From: an uncultured Erythrobacter sp.
Lineage (GTDB): Bacteria > Pseudomonadota > Alphaproteobacteria > Sphingomonadales > Sphingomonadaceae
Reading direction: 5' to 3'
DNA length: 7,715 nucleotides
Assembly: GCA_947258465.1 (NCBI GenBank)
Contig: CAMYIQ010000135.1
Location: 1-7,715 of the forward strand
Every line of letters begins with the position of its first letter. The stretch's first letter is position 1. A program made the position numbers and the translations under genes. Shown here one piece after another: positions 1 through 7,077 of the stretch. Below the pieces are notes generated by a model, which saw nothing but the letters and a program-made list of their open reading frames with translations, was not told the origin of the DNA and searched no databases.

Positions 1-672
1 CTCGAGAAGGCGCATGGCGGGCGCGGCGTGCTGCTGGGCGGCGTGCCGGGCGTTATGCCGGGCAAGGTCGTGGTGATCGGCGGCGGCGTGGTCGGCTTCA
101 ATGCCGCGCAGATGGCAGTGGGCCTCGGTGCGGATGTCACCATTCTCGATCGCGATCCCGAAGTGCTCGAAAAGGTCGGCACCCATTTCGAAGCGCGCGC
201 AAGCACGCGCTTTTCCAACGCCGCCAATCTCCATGACGCCGTGTGCAACGCGGATCTCGTCATCGGCGCAGTGCTGATTCCCGGTGCGGCGGCGCCCAAG
301 CTGGTAACGCGCGCCATGCTCAAGGACATGCAGAAGGGCGCAGTGCTGGTCGATGTCGCGATCGATCAGGGTGGCTGTTTCGAAACGTCGAAACCCACCA
401 CCCATGCCGACCCGACCTATGTGGTCGACGACATCGTCCATTATTGCGTCGCGAACATGCCGGGCGCGGTGGCGCGTACCAGCACCTATGCGCTGAACAA
501 CGTCACCCTGCCGCATGCGCTGCGTATCGCGCGGATGGGCTGGAAGGACGCGCTAGCCGCCGATCCGCACCTTGCCGAAGGCCTCAACGTCCACCAGGGC
601 GAAGTGACCTATGAAGCGGTCGCGAGCGAACTCGGTTACGATTACCGTCCGGTGGCGGAGCTCACCCGGTAA
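1..672 (+). CDS. ald: Alanine dehydrogenase, C-terminal part (5' end outside window)
   Basis: Catalyses the reversible NAD-dependent oxidative deamination of L-alanine to pyruvate and ammonia in the cytoplasm. The reading frame is open from base 1, so the gene is cut by the window edge; 223 residues remain. A Rossmann GxGxxG motif (GGGVVG) is at fragment residues 27-32. Asp50 ends the second strand and matches the NAD-selecting Asp198 of the Mycobacterium tuberculosis enzyme. Asp122, in VAIDQGGC, matches its catalytic Asp270. From that Asp to the stop there are 102 residues, the same as my recollection of the M. tuberculosis protein (371 aa), so about 148 residues are missing upstream. HYCVANMPGAV and the following TSTYALNNVTLPHAL are family hallmarks. 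The catalytic His (His96) lies in the missing part. No frameshift or odd composition is seen. The next gene starts 55 bp downstream, probably as a separate unit. Confidence 0.97.
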   Translation, partial: LEKAHGGRGVLLGGVPGVMPGKVVVIGGGVVGFNAAQMAVGLGADVTILDRDPEVLEKVGTHFEARASTRFSNAANLHDAVCNADLVIGAVLIPGAAAPKLVTRAMLKDMQKGAVLVDVAIDQGGCFETSKPTTHADPTYVVDDIVHYCVANMPGAVARTSTYALNNVTLPHALRIARMGWKDALAADPHLAEGLNVHQGEVTYEAVASELGYDYRPVAELTR

Positions 673-727
673 TTCATGGTTACGATGAAATAAGTCGGCG
701 TTAACGCTTTGGCTTTAGCGTGGGTGC

Positions 728-2485
728 GTGAAACGCATTCCTCGCGTCGTCTGGCTGCAGGCCCGGCAGCTCTTCTTAGCCGCATTCTTCGCGGTAACGG
801 TTGGTCTGCCTAGCGTGGTGGTGGCGCAATCCGGTTTTGCGCGGGGATCGATCTGCCACATTTCCGGGCCGAAAACGGTATCCTATGCCGATCTGGTCGG
901 CGATCCCGGAGGTTGGGACTGTAGCGATGGCGATATGGATCTTGATGCCGAACGCCATATCATCCGCCTGGACTTGACCGATCGTCCTTCCGCACAAGCA
1001 ACCCCCCGCTACTTCGAATTCGAGCGAAACGCGTTCGAGACCCTTTCAATCTCCGCCATCGGGCGTGATGGCAGTGCGGTATCGCAAAGCCTGGCTCAAA
1101 GGGACTTGCAGCTCGGCATATCCAGCTCGCGCTCGATCGCCCAATTGCCTGATTCTTCCGCGCCGCTCGAAGCCGTTGTGGTGACGGTCGATGGTAGCGA
1201 TTATCCTTACGCCTTTGTCGAAGCCTCGTTGAACGATCGACCATCGGTCGTATTGGTGGCGGGCTGGGTACATATATTCGCCGCGATGATCTGCGCGATA
1301 CTGTTCGCGCCGATCATATTCGATCTCATCTACTATCGCGTCCTGCGCCAGCCTTTCCCGCTCTACCATGCCCTGTTCTGCCTCACCGCTGTGGCGCAGA
1401 GTGCGACTTCCTCCGGCTTGACAGCACTCACCGGCCTCGTCCCGCTACAGACTGAGCTGATGATCGACTATCTCAGCATCGATTTCATGCTGCTGACGAT
1501 CATCATGTTCGCAAACAGTTTCGTGAAGCCGGAATATATCGATCCGAAGCATCGCATAATTCTGCGTATCGCTCTCGCTCTGGCCGCGATTAATGTCGGA
1601 TTGAGCGCTCTCGAGCTATTTGAGCAAAGCACTTTCTTGTTCGAGATCATCTATCTTTTGTTCGCCCTGATCGGTTTCGGATCCTATTTCTACGTTCTGG
1701 CGGTCGCGTGGCGACGAGGCAGCAATGCTGCGAAATACCTCGTCTTAGGTCTCGCTCCTTTTGCCTCCTTCCTGCCCCTGCAGATATTCTCGCTCCTTGT
1801 TTTCGACTCTATGGTGCTCGTCGAGAATGTGGTGCTTCACAGCTCTTTGCTGCTGATCGAGGTCGTCGCCACCACAGTGGCAGTGGCCGATCGCTTCATG
1901 ATCATCCGGCGCCAGCGCGATCATGCCGTGAACGAGGCCAAGATGCTTGAGGCATTGAGCGAGCGCGACCAGTTGACTGGCATGGCGAACAGGCGTGCGC
2001 TTTCGGCACGGTTCGAAACCATGGTTGCCGATGGGTTCAATACGATGGCCCTTATCGACATCGATTTCTTCAAGTCGATCAACGACATGCATGGTCACCC
2101 GGTCGGGGACCAAGTCCTGCAACGCGTTGCGTCGGTGTTGGGCGAAAGCGAGAACGAGAAGGATATTGCGGCATTTCGCATCGGCGGGGAAGAATTTATG
2201 CTGCTTCTGCGTGGCGCTGATGCCGGAAGCAATGCGGAGGAGCGCCGTCGCGCAATCACCACACATCTCCTGTCCGAGATGGAAGAGCTCGACAATCCCG
2301 TAACGGCCAGCATGGGGCTGGTCGATTTCTCGGCTCTCGCGAACGACTCGGAAGTCGACTTCTCCAGTCTCTATTCGCGCGCCGACAAGCTGCTGTACGA
2401 TGCGAAATGCGCTGGCCGTGACCGAGTAGTGATGGAACGACTCTCATTGTTCGTTCCGGAACGCCCGACCGCCGTCACCGCCTGA
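728..2485 (+). CDS. Seven-transmembrane sensor diguanylate cyclase (GGDEF)
   Basis: Predicted to make cyclic di-GMP from two GTP at the inner face of the cytoplasmic membrane in response to an extracytoplasmic signal. Residues 1-34 form a signal peptide (cleavage near VVA-QS). Residues 35-172 are a periplasmic domain with two cysteines (C43, C65) that could form a disulfide. Seven hydrophobic segments follow at roughly 175-200, 209-237, 246-265, 277-297, 302-327, 335-358 and 369-392, then a short helical linker (393-412). The GGDEF domain runs from about 408 to 572: DQLTGMANRR at 414-423, IDIDFFKSIND at 443-453 with Mg-binding Asp, GGEEF at 486-490, and a terminal ADKLLYDAK...GRDRV. The architecture resembles 7TMR-DISM receptors. 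The inhibitory RxxD site five residues before GGEEF is absent (EKDI). GTG at 728 is the first start after an in-frame TAG at 716 and gives the signal peptide; no clear Shine-Dalgarno precedes it. No EAL domain is present. The ligand is unknown. Confidence 0.93.
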   Translation: MKRIPRVVWLQARQLFLAAFFAVTVGLPSVVVAQSGFARGSICHISGPKTVSYADLVGDPGGWDCSDGDMDLDAERHIIRLDLTDRPSAQATPRYFEFERNAFETLSISAIGRDGSAVSQSLAQRDLQLGISSSRSIAQLPDSSAPLEAVVVTVDGSDYPYAFVEASLNDRPSVVLVAGWVHIFAAMICAILFAPIIFDLIYYRVLRQPFPLYHALFCLTAVAQSATSSGLTALTGLVPLQTELMIDYLSIDFMLLTIIMFANSFVKPEYIDPKHRIILRIALALAAINVGLSALELFEQSTFLFEIIYLLFALIGFGSYFYVLAVAWRRGSNAAKYLVLGLAPFASFLPLQIFSLLVFDSMVLVENVVLHSSLLLIEVVATTVAVADRFMIIRRQRDHAVNEAKMLEALSERDQLTGMANRRALSARFETMVADGFNTMALIDIDFFKSINDMHGHPVGDQVLQRVASVLGESENEKDIAAFRIGGEEFMLLLRGADAGSNAEERRRAITTHLLSEMEELDNPVTASMGLVDFSALANDSEVDFSSLYSRADKLLYDAKCAGRDRVVMERLSLFVPERPTAVTA

Positions 2486-2513
2486 GGACTGGTCTTACAG
2501 GCCGGGAGTCCTC
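2484..2513. terminator. Possible bidirectional terminator stem between convergent genes
   Basis: GAGGACT (2484-2490) and AGTCCTC (2507-2513) are a perfect 7-bp inverted repeat. It can extend by two pairs (GG 2491-2492 with CC 2503-2504) past a 3-nt bulge. It begins on the stop codon of the cyclase gene and ends 8 bp before the stop of the thioesterase gene on the other strand, where a shared terminator would sit. Neither side has a run of T, so it is not a classical intrinsic terminator. Confidence 0.35.
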
Positions 2514-2520
2514 GAATCGA

Positions 2521-2919
2521 TCATCCCGATAGGAACCCGGCAAGCACTTCGGGCCGGACGCGAACAAGTCGGCTCGTCGCCCGGTCGAGCATTGCCCAGG
2601 TGGTTGCCGCGCTGACGATGACCTTGCCCGCCGCGTTGCGAAAATCGACGCGGCGCAGCGAGGTCGCGCCCCGCGCAGGCCCTTCGATCCAGGTTTCGCC
2701 GGCAACGCTTTCGCCGCTATCGATATTGCCGCGATAGTCGATCTCGTGACGCGTCACGACCCAGAAGAACGCCGCGCGATCCTGGGGCCGCGCCACTGTG
2801 TCCCAATGCGCGGTGGCCATGTCCTGGATCCACTGCACCCATACCGCATTGTTGACGTGGCCGAGCTCGTCGATGTGCTCGGCCCCGGCGGTGAAGGTCT
2901 TTTCGAACCTGGCCGTCAC
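2521..2919 (-). CDS. Hotdog-fold acyl-CoA thioesterase (4HBT / YbgC-FadM type)
   Basis: A single hotdog domain of about 132 residues that probably hydrolyses acyl-CoA thioesters in the cytoplasm; the acyl substrate cannot be read from sequence. The N-terminal motif HIDELGHVNNAVWVQW (residues 15-30 from the start used here) is typical of the 4-hydroxybenzoyl-CoA thioesterase superfamily. Asp17 is in the position of the catalytic acid, followed by GHVNN at the start of the central helix. The later segment VTRHEIDYRGNI, then a strand containing GETWIEG, also fits the fold. The start is uncertain. GTG at 2919 overlaps the upstream peptidase stop by 4 nt (GTGA), suggesting translational coupling, with GGA 9 nt upstream. 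GTG at 2940 would add seven residues, but its AGGAGG lies 13 nt upstream, which is long. The gene is the second of a likely two-gene operon with the peptidase. No functional link between the two is apparent. Confidence 0.88.
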   Translation of the reverse strand: MTARFEKTFTAGAEHIDELGHVNNAVWVQWIQDMATAHWDTVARPQDRAAFFWVVTRHEIDYRGNIDSGESVAGETWIEGPARGATSLRRVDFRNAAGKVIVSAATTWAMLDRATSRLVRVRPEVLAGFLSG

Positions 2920-5066
2920 TCGGTCATGTCCAACTGCCACAAGATGAAAGCGACCTCCTCGGCAGTCTCGCGGATCGATTGGAAGCGACCCGACTTGCCG
3001 CCGTGCCCGGCGCCCATATTGGTTTTCAGAAGCAGCTCGTTATCGTCGGTCTTCAGCTCGCGCAGCTTGGCGACCCATTTGGCGGGTTCCCAATAGGTGA
3101 CGCGCGGATCGTTGAGGCCAGCGGTCACCAGCATCGGCGGATAATCCTGCGCCACCACCTGATCGTAGGGGCTGTAGCTGAGAATATAGGCGAAGGCCTG
3201 CTTGCTTTCGATCGGATTGCCCCATTCGGGCCATTCACCCGGCGTCAGCGGCAATTCCGCATCGAGCATGGTGCTGAGCACATCGACGAATGGGACATGC
3301 GCCACCACCGCGCCCCACAGATCGGGATCGGTATTGGCGACGACGCCCATCAGCTCGCCCCCGGCAGACCCGCCCGAAATGCTGATCTTGCCCTTCTCGG
3401 TATACCCCTTGGCCACCAGACCCTTCGCCACATCGACGAAATCGTTGAAGGTGTTGGTCCGCTCGTTGAGCTTGCCCTGCAGGTACCACTTACGGCCCAG
3501 ATCGTCGCCGCCGCGGATATGCGCGATGGCATAGGCGAAACCGCGATCGATCAGGCTGAGGCGCGTGGTCGAAAAGCCCGGCGGCACGGCATAGCCATAA
3601 GCGCCATAGGCATAGAGATGCAGCGGCCCGGTCTGCGGCCGGTCCTTGCGCATGACCACGCTAACCGGGATCATAGTCCCGTCGCGCGCCGCGATCTCGA
3701 CCCGTTCGGTCGCATAGAGGTCTGCGTCGTAGCCGCTCGGGATTTCCTGCTGTTTGAGCAGTTCGAGCTCGCCCGTCGCGACATCGTAATCATAGACCGA
3801 ATCCGGCGTGACCATGCTCTCATAGGCGATCCGCAGCTTGTCCTGATCGTATTCGGGATTGTTATCGAGCCCGGCGCTGAAGCTCGCCTCGGCAAAGGCG
3901 ACCGGCTTGACCAGAGCGGGGTCGGCATAGGAGCGCAGCTGGATCTGGTCGAGCCCGCGCAGCCGCCCTTCTGTGACGTAGAAGTTCTTGAACAGGTCGA
4001 AATCGGTCAGGTAAAATTCGTCCGAGCCCGCAATCAGTGTGGTCCATTCGCCCGGCGTCTCGAGCGCGGCGGTCGCCAGCCGGAAATTGACGTGGTCGTC
4101 ATTGGTGTGGACCCACAGCGTGCCGTCGCGCACATCGACGTCGTAGTCGACGCCCTTTTTACGCGCTTTCACCAGGATCGGTTCGGCGGTCGGATTGTCT
4201 GCCGGGACCAGGCGGACCTCGCTCGTCTCATTGTCGCCGGTTGAGATGATCAGCCAGTCTTCCTGCGCGGACAGGCCGCTGCCGACGCGAAAGCCCTCGT
4301 CCTGCGTCTCGCGATAAAGCTCGACATCCTCGCTGACCGGCGTGCCCAGCACATGCATGGTGGCATCGTGGACGCGCCAATTGTCGTCGGCGGTGCCATA
4401 GACCAGCGCGGTGTCGTTCTTGACCCAGACCAGCCCCGAAAGCGTGCCGGGGATTTCGTCGGGAAGCAATTCGCCGGTGTGCAAATCCTTGATCCGCGCG
4501 GTGAAGCGCTCGGACCCGTTGGTATCGGCCGAATAAGCGAGATAGCGCCCGTTCTGCGACACCGAGAACGCGCCGAGGCGGAAATATTCGACGTCCTTCG
4601 CCAGCTCGTTCTCGTCGAGGATCAGCACCGGATCGCCGCCGGCCAGCGGCTTGCGATAGTATTTTCGGTATTCCGCACCCTCTTCGAATTCGGACCAGTA
4701 GAGATAGTCGCCGCGGCGCTGCGGCACGGTGGAATCGTCCTCCTTGATCCGCGCCTTCATCTCTTCGAACAATTCCTCGACCAGCGGCTGGTGCGGTTCC
4801 ATGCGCGCTTCGAACCAGGCGTTTTCCGCCTTTAGATGATCGAGCACGTCCTCGTCGTCGACCGTGGGATAGGACTGGTCTTTCAGCCAGTGATAGGGAT
4901 CGGCAATGGTGATTCCGTGATGCGAATAGCTGTGGTCGCGTTTTTCGGCAGTCGGCGGCGAAGTCGGCTGTGTCACTTGGGTCCCTTCGGAAGTCTGGGC
5001 GTGGAGCGGCGCGCCAAGCGCCAGTGCTGCGGCAGATAGGCACGCGGCGTATCGGGTGAAAGGCAT
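2916..5066 (-). CDS. ptrB: Oligopeptidase B-like S9A serine peptidase, exported
   Basis: Cleaves short peptides, in characterised oligopeptidase B after Arg or Lys. The predicted product is 716 residues. ATG at 5066 is chosen because GGGAGGA lies 6 nt upstream and it opens a signal peptide (residues 1-23, cleavage near LHA-QT), placing the enzyme in the periplasm; E. coli PtrB (about 686 aa) lacks one. A 48-codon upstream extension is open but has no signal or ribosome site. The N-terminal part (to about 440) should form the seven-bladed propeller, followed by the alpha/beta hydrolase domain. The catalytic triad is Ser567 (GGSAGG), Asp653 (NDPRV) and His688 (GAGHGGKSGR). The spacings of 86 and 35 are close to those of E. 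coli OpB (85 and 35). YWEPAKWVAKLREL after the Asp is an OpB signature. Glu611 sits 44 residues after the Ser, the position of the P1-Arg/Lys-binding Glu. A prolyl oligopeptidase with other specificity is the alternative. Confidence 0.93.
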   Translation of the reverse strand: MPFTRYAACLSAAALALGAPLHAQTSEGTQVTQPTSPPTAEKRDHSYSHHGITIADPYHWLKDQSYPTVDDEDVLDHLKAENAWFEARMEPHQPLVEELFEEMKARIKEDDSTVPQRRGDYLYWSEFEEGAEYRKYYRKPLAGGDPVLILDENELAKDVEYFRLGAFSVSQNGRYLAYSADTNGSERFTARIKDLHTGELLPDEIPGTLSGLVWVKNDTALVYGTADDNWRVHDATMHVLGTPVSEDVELYRETQDEGFRVGSGLSAQEDWLIISTGDNETSEVRLVPADNPTAEPILVKARKKGVDYDVDVRDGTLWVHTNDDHVNFRLATAALETPGEWTTLIAGSDEFYLTDFDLFKNFYVTEGRLRGLDQIQLRSYADPALVKPVAFAEASFSAGLDNNPEYDQDKLRIAYESMVTPDSVYDYDVATGELELLKQQEIPSGYDADLYATERVEIAARDGTMIPVSVVMRKDRPQTGPLHLYAYGAYGYAVPPGFSTTRLSLIDRGFAYAIAHIRGGDDLGRKWYLQGKLNERTNTFNDFVDVAKGLVAKGYTEKGKISISGGSAGGELMGVVANTDPDLWGAVVAHVPFVDVLSTMLDAELPLTPGEWPEWGNPIESKQAFAYILSYSPYDQVVAQDYPPMLVTAGLNDPRVTYWEPAKWVAKLRELKTDDNELLLKTNMGAGHGGKSGRFQSIRETAEEVAFILWQLDMTE

Positions 5067-5100
5067 GATCGGTCCTCCCGGCGCGGCGCAAAGCTGGAAA

Positions 5101-5110
5101 GCGGCGCCGC
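5101..5110. repeat. 10-bp perfect palindrome in the divergent intergenic region
   Basis: GCGGCGCCGC is self-complementary over ten bases and lies 35 bp upstream of the peptidase start, inside its likely leader. In DNA this rich in G and C it may be chance. It is listed because it is one of three palindromes in 142 bp. Confidence 0.4.
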
Positions 5111-5132
5111 GGATGACTATGACGGGGGTGTG

Positions 5133-5159
5133 ATTATGCGGCCACGCCGTGGCCGGCAA
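5133..5159 (-). promoter_or_regulatory. Candidate promoter for the peptidase gene with a palindrome in the spacer
   Basis: Read on the minus strand, TTGCCG (5159-5154) is followed after 15 nt by CATAAT (5138-5133), matching the sigma-70 hexamers at 4 of 6 and 5 of 6 positions. The spacer is shorter than the usual 17 nt. It would give a leader of roughly 60 nt before ATG 5066. The spacer is almost exactly a 7-bp inverted repeat, CGGCCAC (5139-5145) and GTGGCCG (5149-5155), a position where a bound regulator would block polymerase. This is inferred from sequence matching alone. Confidence 0.35.
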
Positions 5160-5163
5160 GCGT

Positions 5164-5186
5164 CCAGTCGCGCAAGCTGCGACTGG
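5164..5186. repeat. 8-bp perfect inverted repeat just before the aminopeptidase ribosome site
   Basis: CCAGTCGC (5164-5171) and GCGACTGG (5179-5186) are perfectly complementary around a 7-nt loop. The repeat ends 8 nt before the AAAGGA ribosome binding site (5195-5200) of the Xaa-Pro aminopeptidase gene. It could form an RNA hairpin in that gene's leader or be a binding site for a dimeric regulator shared by the two divergent genes. It does not cover the ribosome site itself. Confidence 0.55.
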
Positions 5187-5208
5187 CCTCGATGAAAGGA
5201 TCCCTCCC

Positions 5209-7011
5209 ATGCTGATGCAAACCTATGAAGCCCGTCTCGACGGATTGCGCCGCGAACTCGCCAAGCGCGGACTCGACGGTTTCGTGATCCCGATCTCCGA
5301 CGAGCATATGAGCGAATATGTCGGCGCCTACGCGCAGCGGCTGCACTGGCTGACCGGTTTCGGCGGCAGCGCGGGCAGCGCCGCAGTGCTCAAGGACAAG
5401 GCCGCGATGTTCACCGATGGCCGCTACACCGTGCAGGTGCGCGAACAGGTCGACGGCTCGCTCTACGATTACGAAGACGTGCCCGCCACTTCACCCGCCA
5501 AGTGGATCGCCGAGCACGCACCCGAGGGTGCCAGGATCGGCTACGATGCCTGGCTCCACGGGATCGGCTGGGCCGAGGAGGCGCACAAGCTGTTCGCAAA
5601 AAAGAGCATCGAGCTGGTTCCCGTCGAGGGCAATCCGATCGATGCGATCTGGGACGACCGGCCAGAGGCCTCGCTCGTGCCAGCGGTGCCGCATGATGAC
5701 GAACACGCGGGCCGTTCGAGCGCGGACAAGCGCGCCGAGGTTGCCGACTGGCTCAAGGGCGAGGGCTACGACTCGACGGTCATCAGCGCGCTCGACTCGG
5801 TCGCTTGGCTGCTCAACATGCGCGGGAAGGACGTCGACAATACGCCGGTGGCGCTGTCCTATGTCCTCGCGCATGCCGATGGCACTGCCGAGCTGTTCAT
5901 CGCGCCCGAGAAGGTGACGCCCGAGCTGACCAAACATCTTGGCAATGCCGTGACCGTTCGCGACCGGGCGGATTTCGAGCCTGCGCTGGCAGGCCTCGAG
6001 GGCAAGACCGTCGCGGCCGATCCACGCCATGCGGTGGCCGGCATCTTCCACGCGCTGCAGGCAGGCGGCGCAACCGTGGTCCGCGCCGACGATCCCACAG
6101 TCTTGCCCAAGGCGATCAAGAATCCCGCCGAACAGCAGGGCCACCGCGACGCGCAGGCGCGCGACGGGGCGGCAGTGTCGCGTTTTCTGCGCTGGATCTC
6201 GATCCATGCGCCCTCGGGCGAAATAGACGAGCTGACTGCGGCGGCCAAGCTGCGCGAATTCCGCGAGGCGGGGGGCGTGCTGAAGGATGCCAGCTTCGAC
6301 ACGATCAGCGCCGCCGGCCCGCATGCCGCGCTCCCGCATTACAAGGTGGACGAGGACAGCAATATCGCGATCCCGCCTTCCTCGATCTACCTGTGCGATT
6401 CGGGCGGCCAGTATCTCGACGGCACCACCGACATCACCCGCACCGTGTGGGTCGGCCCGGGCGAGCCGACGGCGGAAATGATCGAGCGCAACACCCGCGT
6501 CCTTAAGGGCCACATCCAGCTCGACATGCAGAAATTCCCCGATCGCACCAGCGGTGGCGCGCTCGATGCGCTCGCGCGGATGCATCTTTGGAATGGCGGG
6601 GTCGATTACGGCCACGGCACCGGGCACGGCGTCGGCAGCTACCTCTCGGTCCACGAAGGTCCGCAGCGCATTTCCAAACCCGGCGGCGCCTTCCCCGGCA
6701 CCGAAACGCCCTTGCGCGAAGGCATGATCCTGTCGAACGAGCCTGGCTATTATAAGGCGGGCGCCTATGGCATCCGGATCGAGAATCTCGTGCTGGTAGT
6801 GCCCGCCGGGATCGCAAGCGAAGGAAAATATCTCGGCTTCGAAACGCTGACCTTCGTGCCGCTCGACCGCCGACTGGTCGACAAGGGCCTGCTCACTCCC
6901 GCCGAGATCGGCTGGTGGAACGACTATCACGCCAAGACCTTCGCCATCCTCTCTCCTCAGCTCGAGGGCGAGGATCTCGCATGGCTGAAGGCCGAATGCG
7001 CACCCTTGTAG
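5209..7011 (+). CDS. Xaa-Pro aminopeptidase, long three-domain M24B form
   Basis: Removes the N-terminal residue from peptides with proline in second position, using a two-metal centre. The predicted product is 600 residues, similar to eukaryotic aminopeptidase P1 and longer than E. coli PepP (441). Two creatinase-type N-terminal domains cover about 1-300 (first: RLDGLRRELAKRGLDGFVIP), followed by the pita-bread catalytic domain. Metal ligands are Asp397 (DSGGQY), Asp408 (TTDITRT), His473 (GTGHGVG), Glu511 (SNEPGYY) and Glu525 (RIENL). His377 (LPHYK) and His482 (VHEGP) match His395 and His498 of the human enzyme. A stretch after His482 is about four residues longer than in the human protein. 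ATG 5209 is chosen because AAAGGA lies 8 nt upstream; GTG 5149 would add 20 unsupported residues and sits in a palindrome. No signal peptide is seen, so it is cytoplasmic. It is divergent from the peptidase gene, with which it could share peptide breakdown. It may be labelled pepP. Confidence 0.95.
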   Translation: MLMQTYEARLDGLRRELAKRGLDGFVIPISDEHMSEYVGAYAQRLHWLTGFGGSAGSAAVLKDKAAMFTDGRYTVQVREQVDGSLYDYEDVPATSPAKWIAEHAPEGARIGYDAWLHGIGWAEEAHKLFAKKSIELVPVEGNPIDAIWDDRPEASLVPAVPHDDEHAGRSSADKRAEVADWLKGEGYDSTVISALDSVAWLLNMRGKDVDNTPVALSYVLAHADGTAELFIAPEKVTPELTKHLGNAVTVRDRADFEPALAGLEGKTVAADPRHAVAGIFHALQAGGATVVRADDPTVLPKAIKNPAEQQGHRDAQARDGAAVSRFLRWISIHAPSGEIDELTAAAKLREFREAGGVLKDASFDTISAAGPHAALPHYKVDEDSNIAIPPSSIYLCDSGGQYLDGTTDITRTVWVGPGEPTAEMIERNTRVLKGHIQLDMQKFPDRTSGGALDALARMHLWNGGVDYGHGTGHGVGSYLSVHEGPQRISKPGGAFPGTETPLREGMILSNEPGYYKAGAYGIRIENLVLVVPAGIASEGKYLGFETLTFVPLDRRLVDKGLLTPAEIGWWNDYHAKTFAILSPQLEGEDLAWLKAECAPL

Positions 7012-7027
7012 GACTGCACTCGTTCCC

Positions 7028-7076
7028 GTAATGTTCCTTGCAAGCGGTCGCGAATCGCTACAGCAAGGAGCATTGC
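7028..7076 (+). promoter_or_regulatory. Long inverted repeat that would hide the ribosome site of the VOC gene
   Basis: GTAATGTTCCTTGC (7028-7041) can pair with GCAAGGAGCATTGC (7063-7076): 14 consecutive pairs, two of them G-U. Inside, AGCGGT (7043-7048) can pair with ATCGCT (7054-7059) around a 5-nt loop. The 3' arm contains the whole Shine-Dalgarno AAGGAG (7065-7070) and stops 1 nt before ATG 7078. In RNA this would be a hairpin blocking translation initiation. It lies 16 nt after the aminopeptidase stop and has no T-run, so it is a poor intrinsic terminator. The pairing is read directly from the sequence; a regulatory role is inferred. Confidence 0.6.
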
Positions 7077-7077
7077 C

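Noticed and set aside
698..721. Palindrome GCGTTAACGC (698-707) and a weak 5-bp stem (704-708 with 717-721) before the cyclase gene
   Set aside because: They are short and overlap each other, without a T-run or clear promoter; not enough to call a terminator or operator, though the short ald-cyclase gap must hold one or both.
728..2485. Horizontal transfer of the cyclase gene because it looks somewhat richer in A and T than its neighbours
   Set aside because: Membrane-segment codons explain much of the difference, no mobile element flanks it, and I did not compute codon statistics.
2979..4244. A 421-codon open frame on the plus strand inside the peptidase gene
   Set aside because: It is the complement of well-conserved OpB codons, with no family motifs of its own.
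5149..5208. GTG 5149 as the aminopeptidase start
   Set aside because: No ribosome site precedes it, it falls in a palindrome, and ATG 5209 has AAAGGA at good spacing.
5067..5210. 48-codon upstream extension of the peptidase reading frame
   Set aside because: It would overlap the divergent aminopeptidase start and place the signal peptide internally; ATG 5066 has a strong ribosome site.
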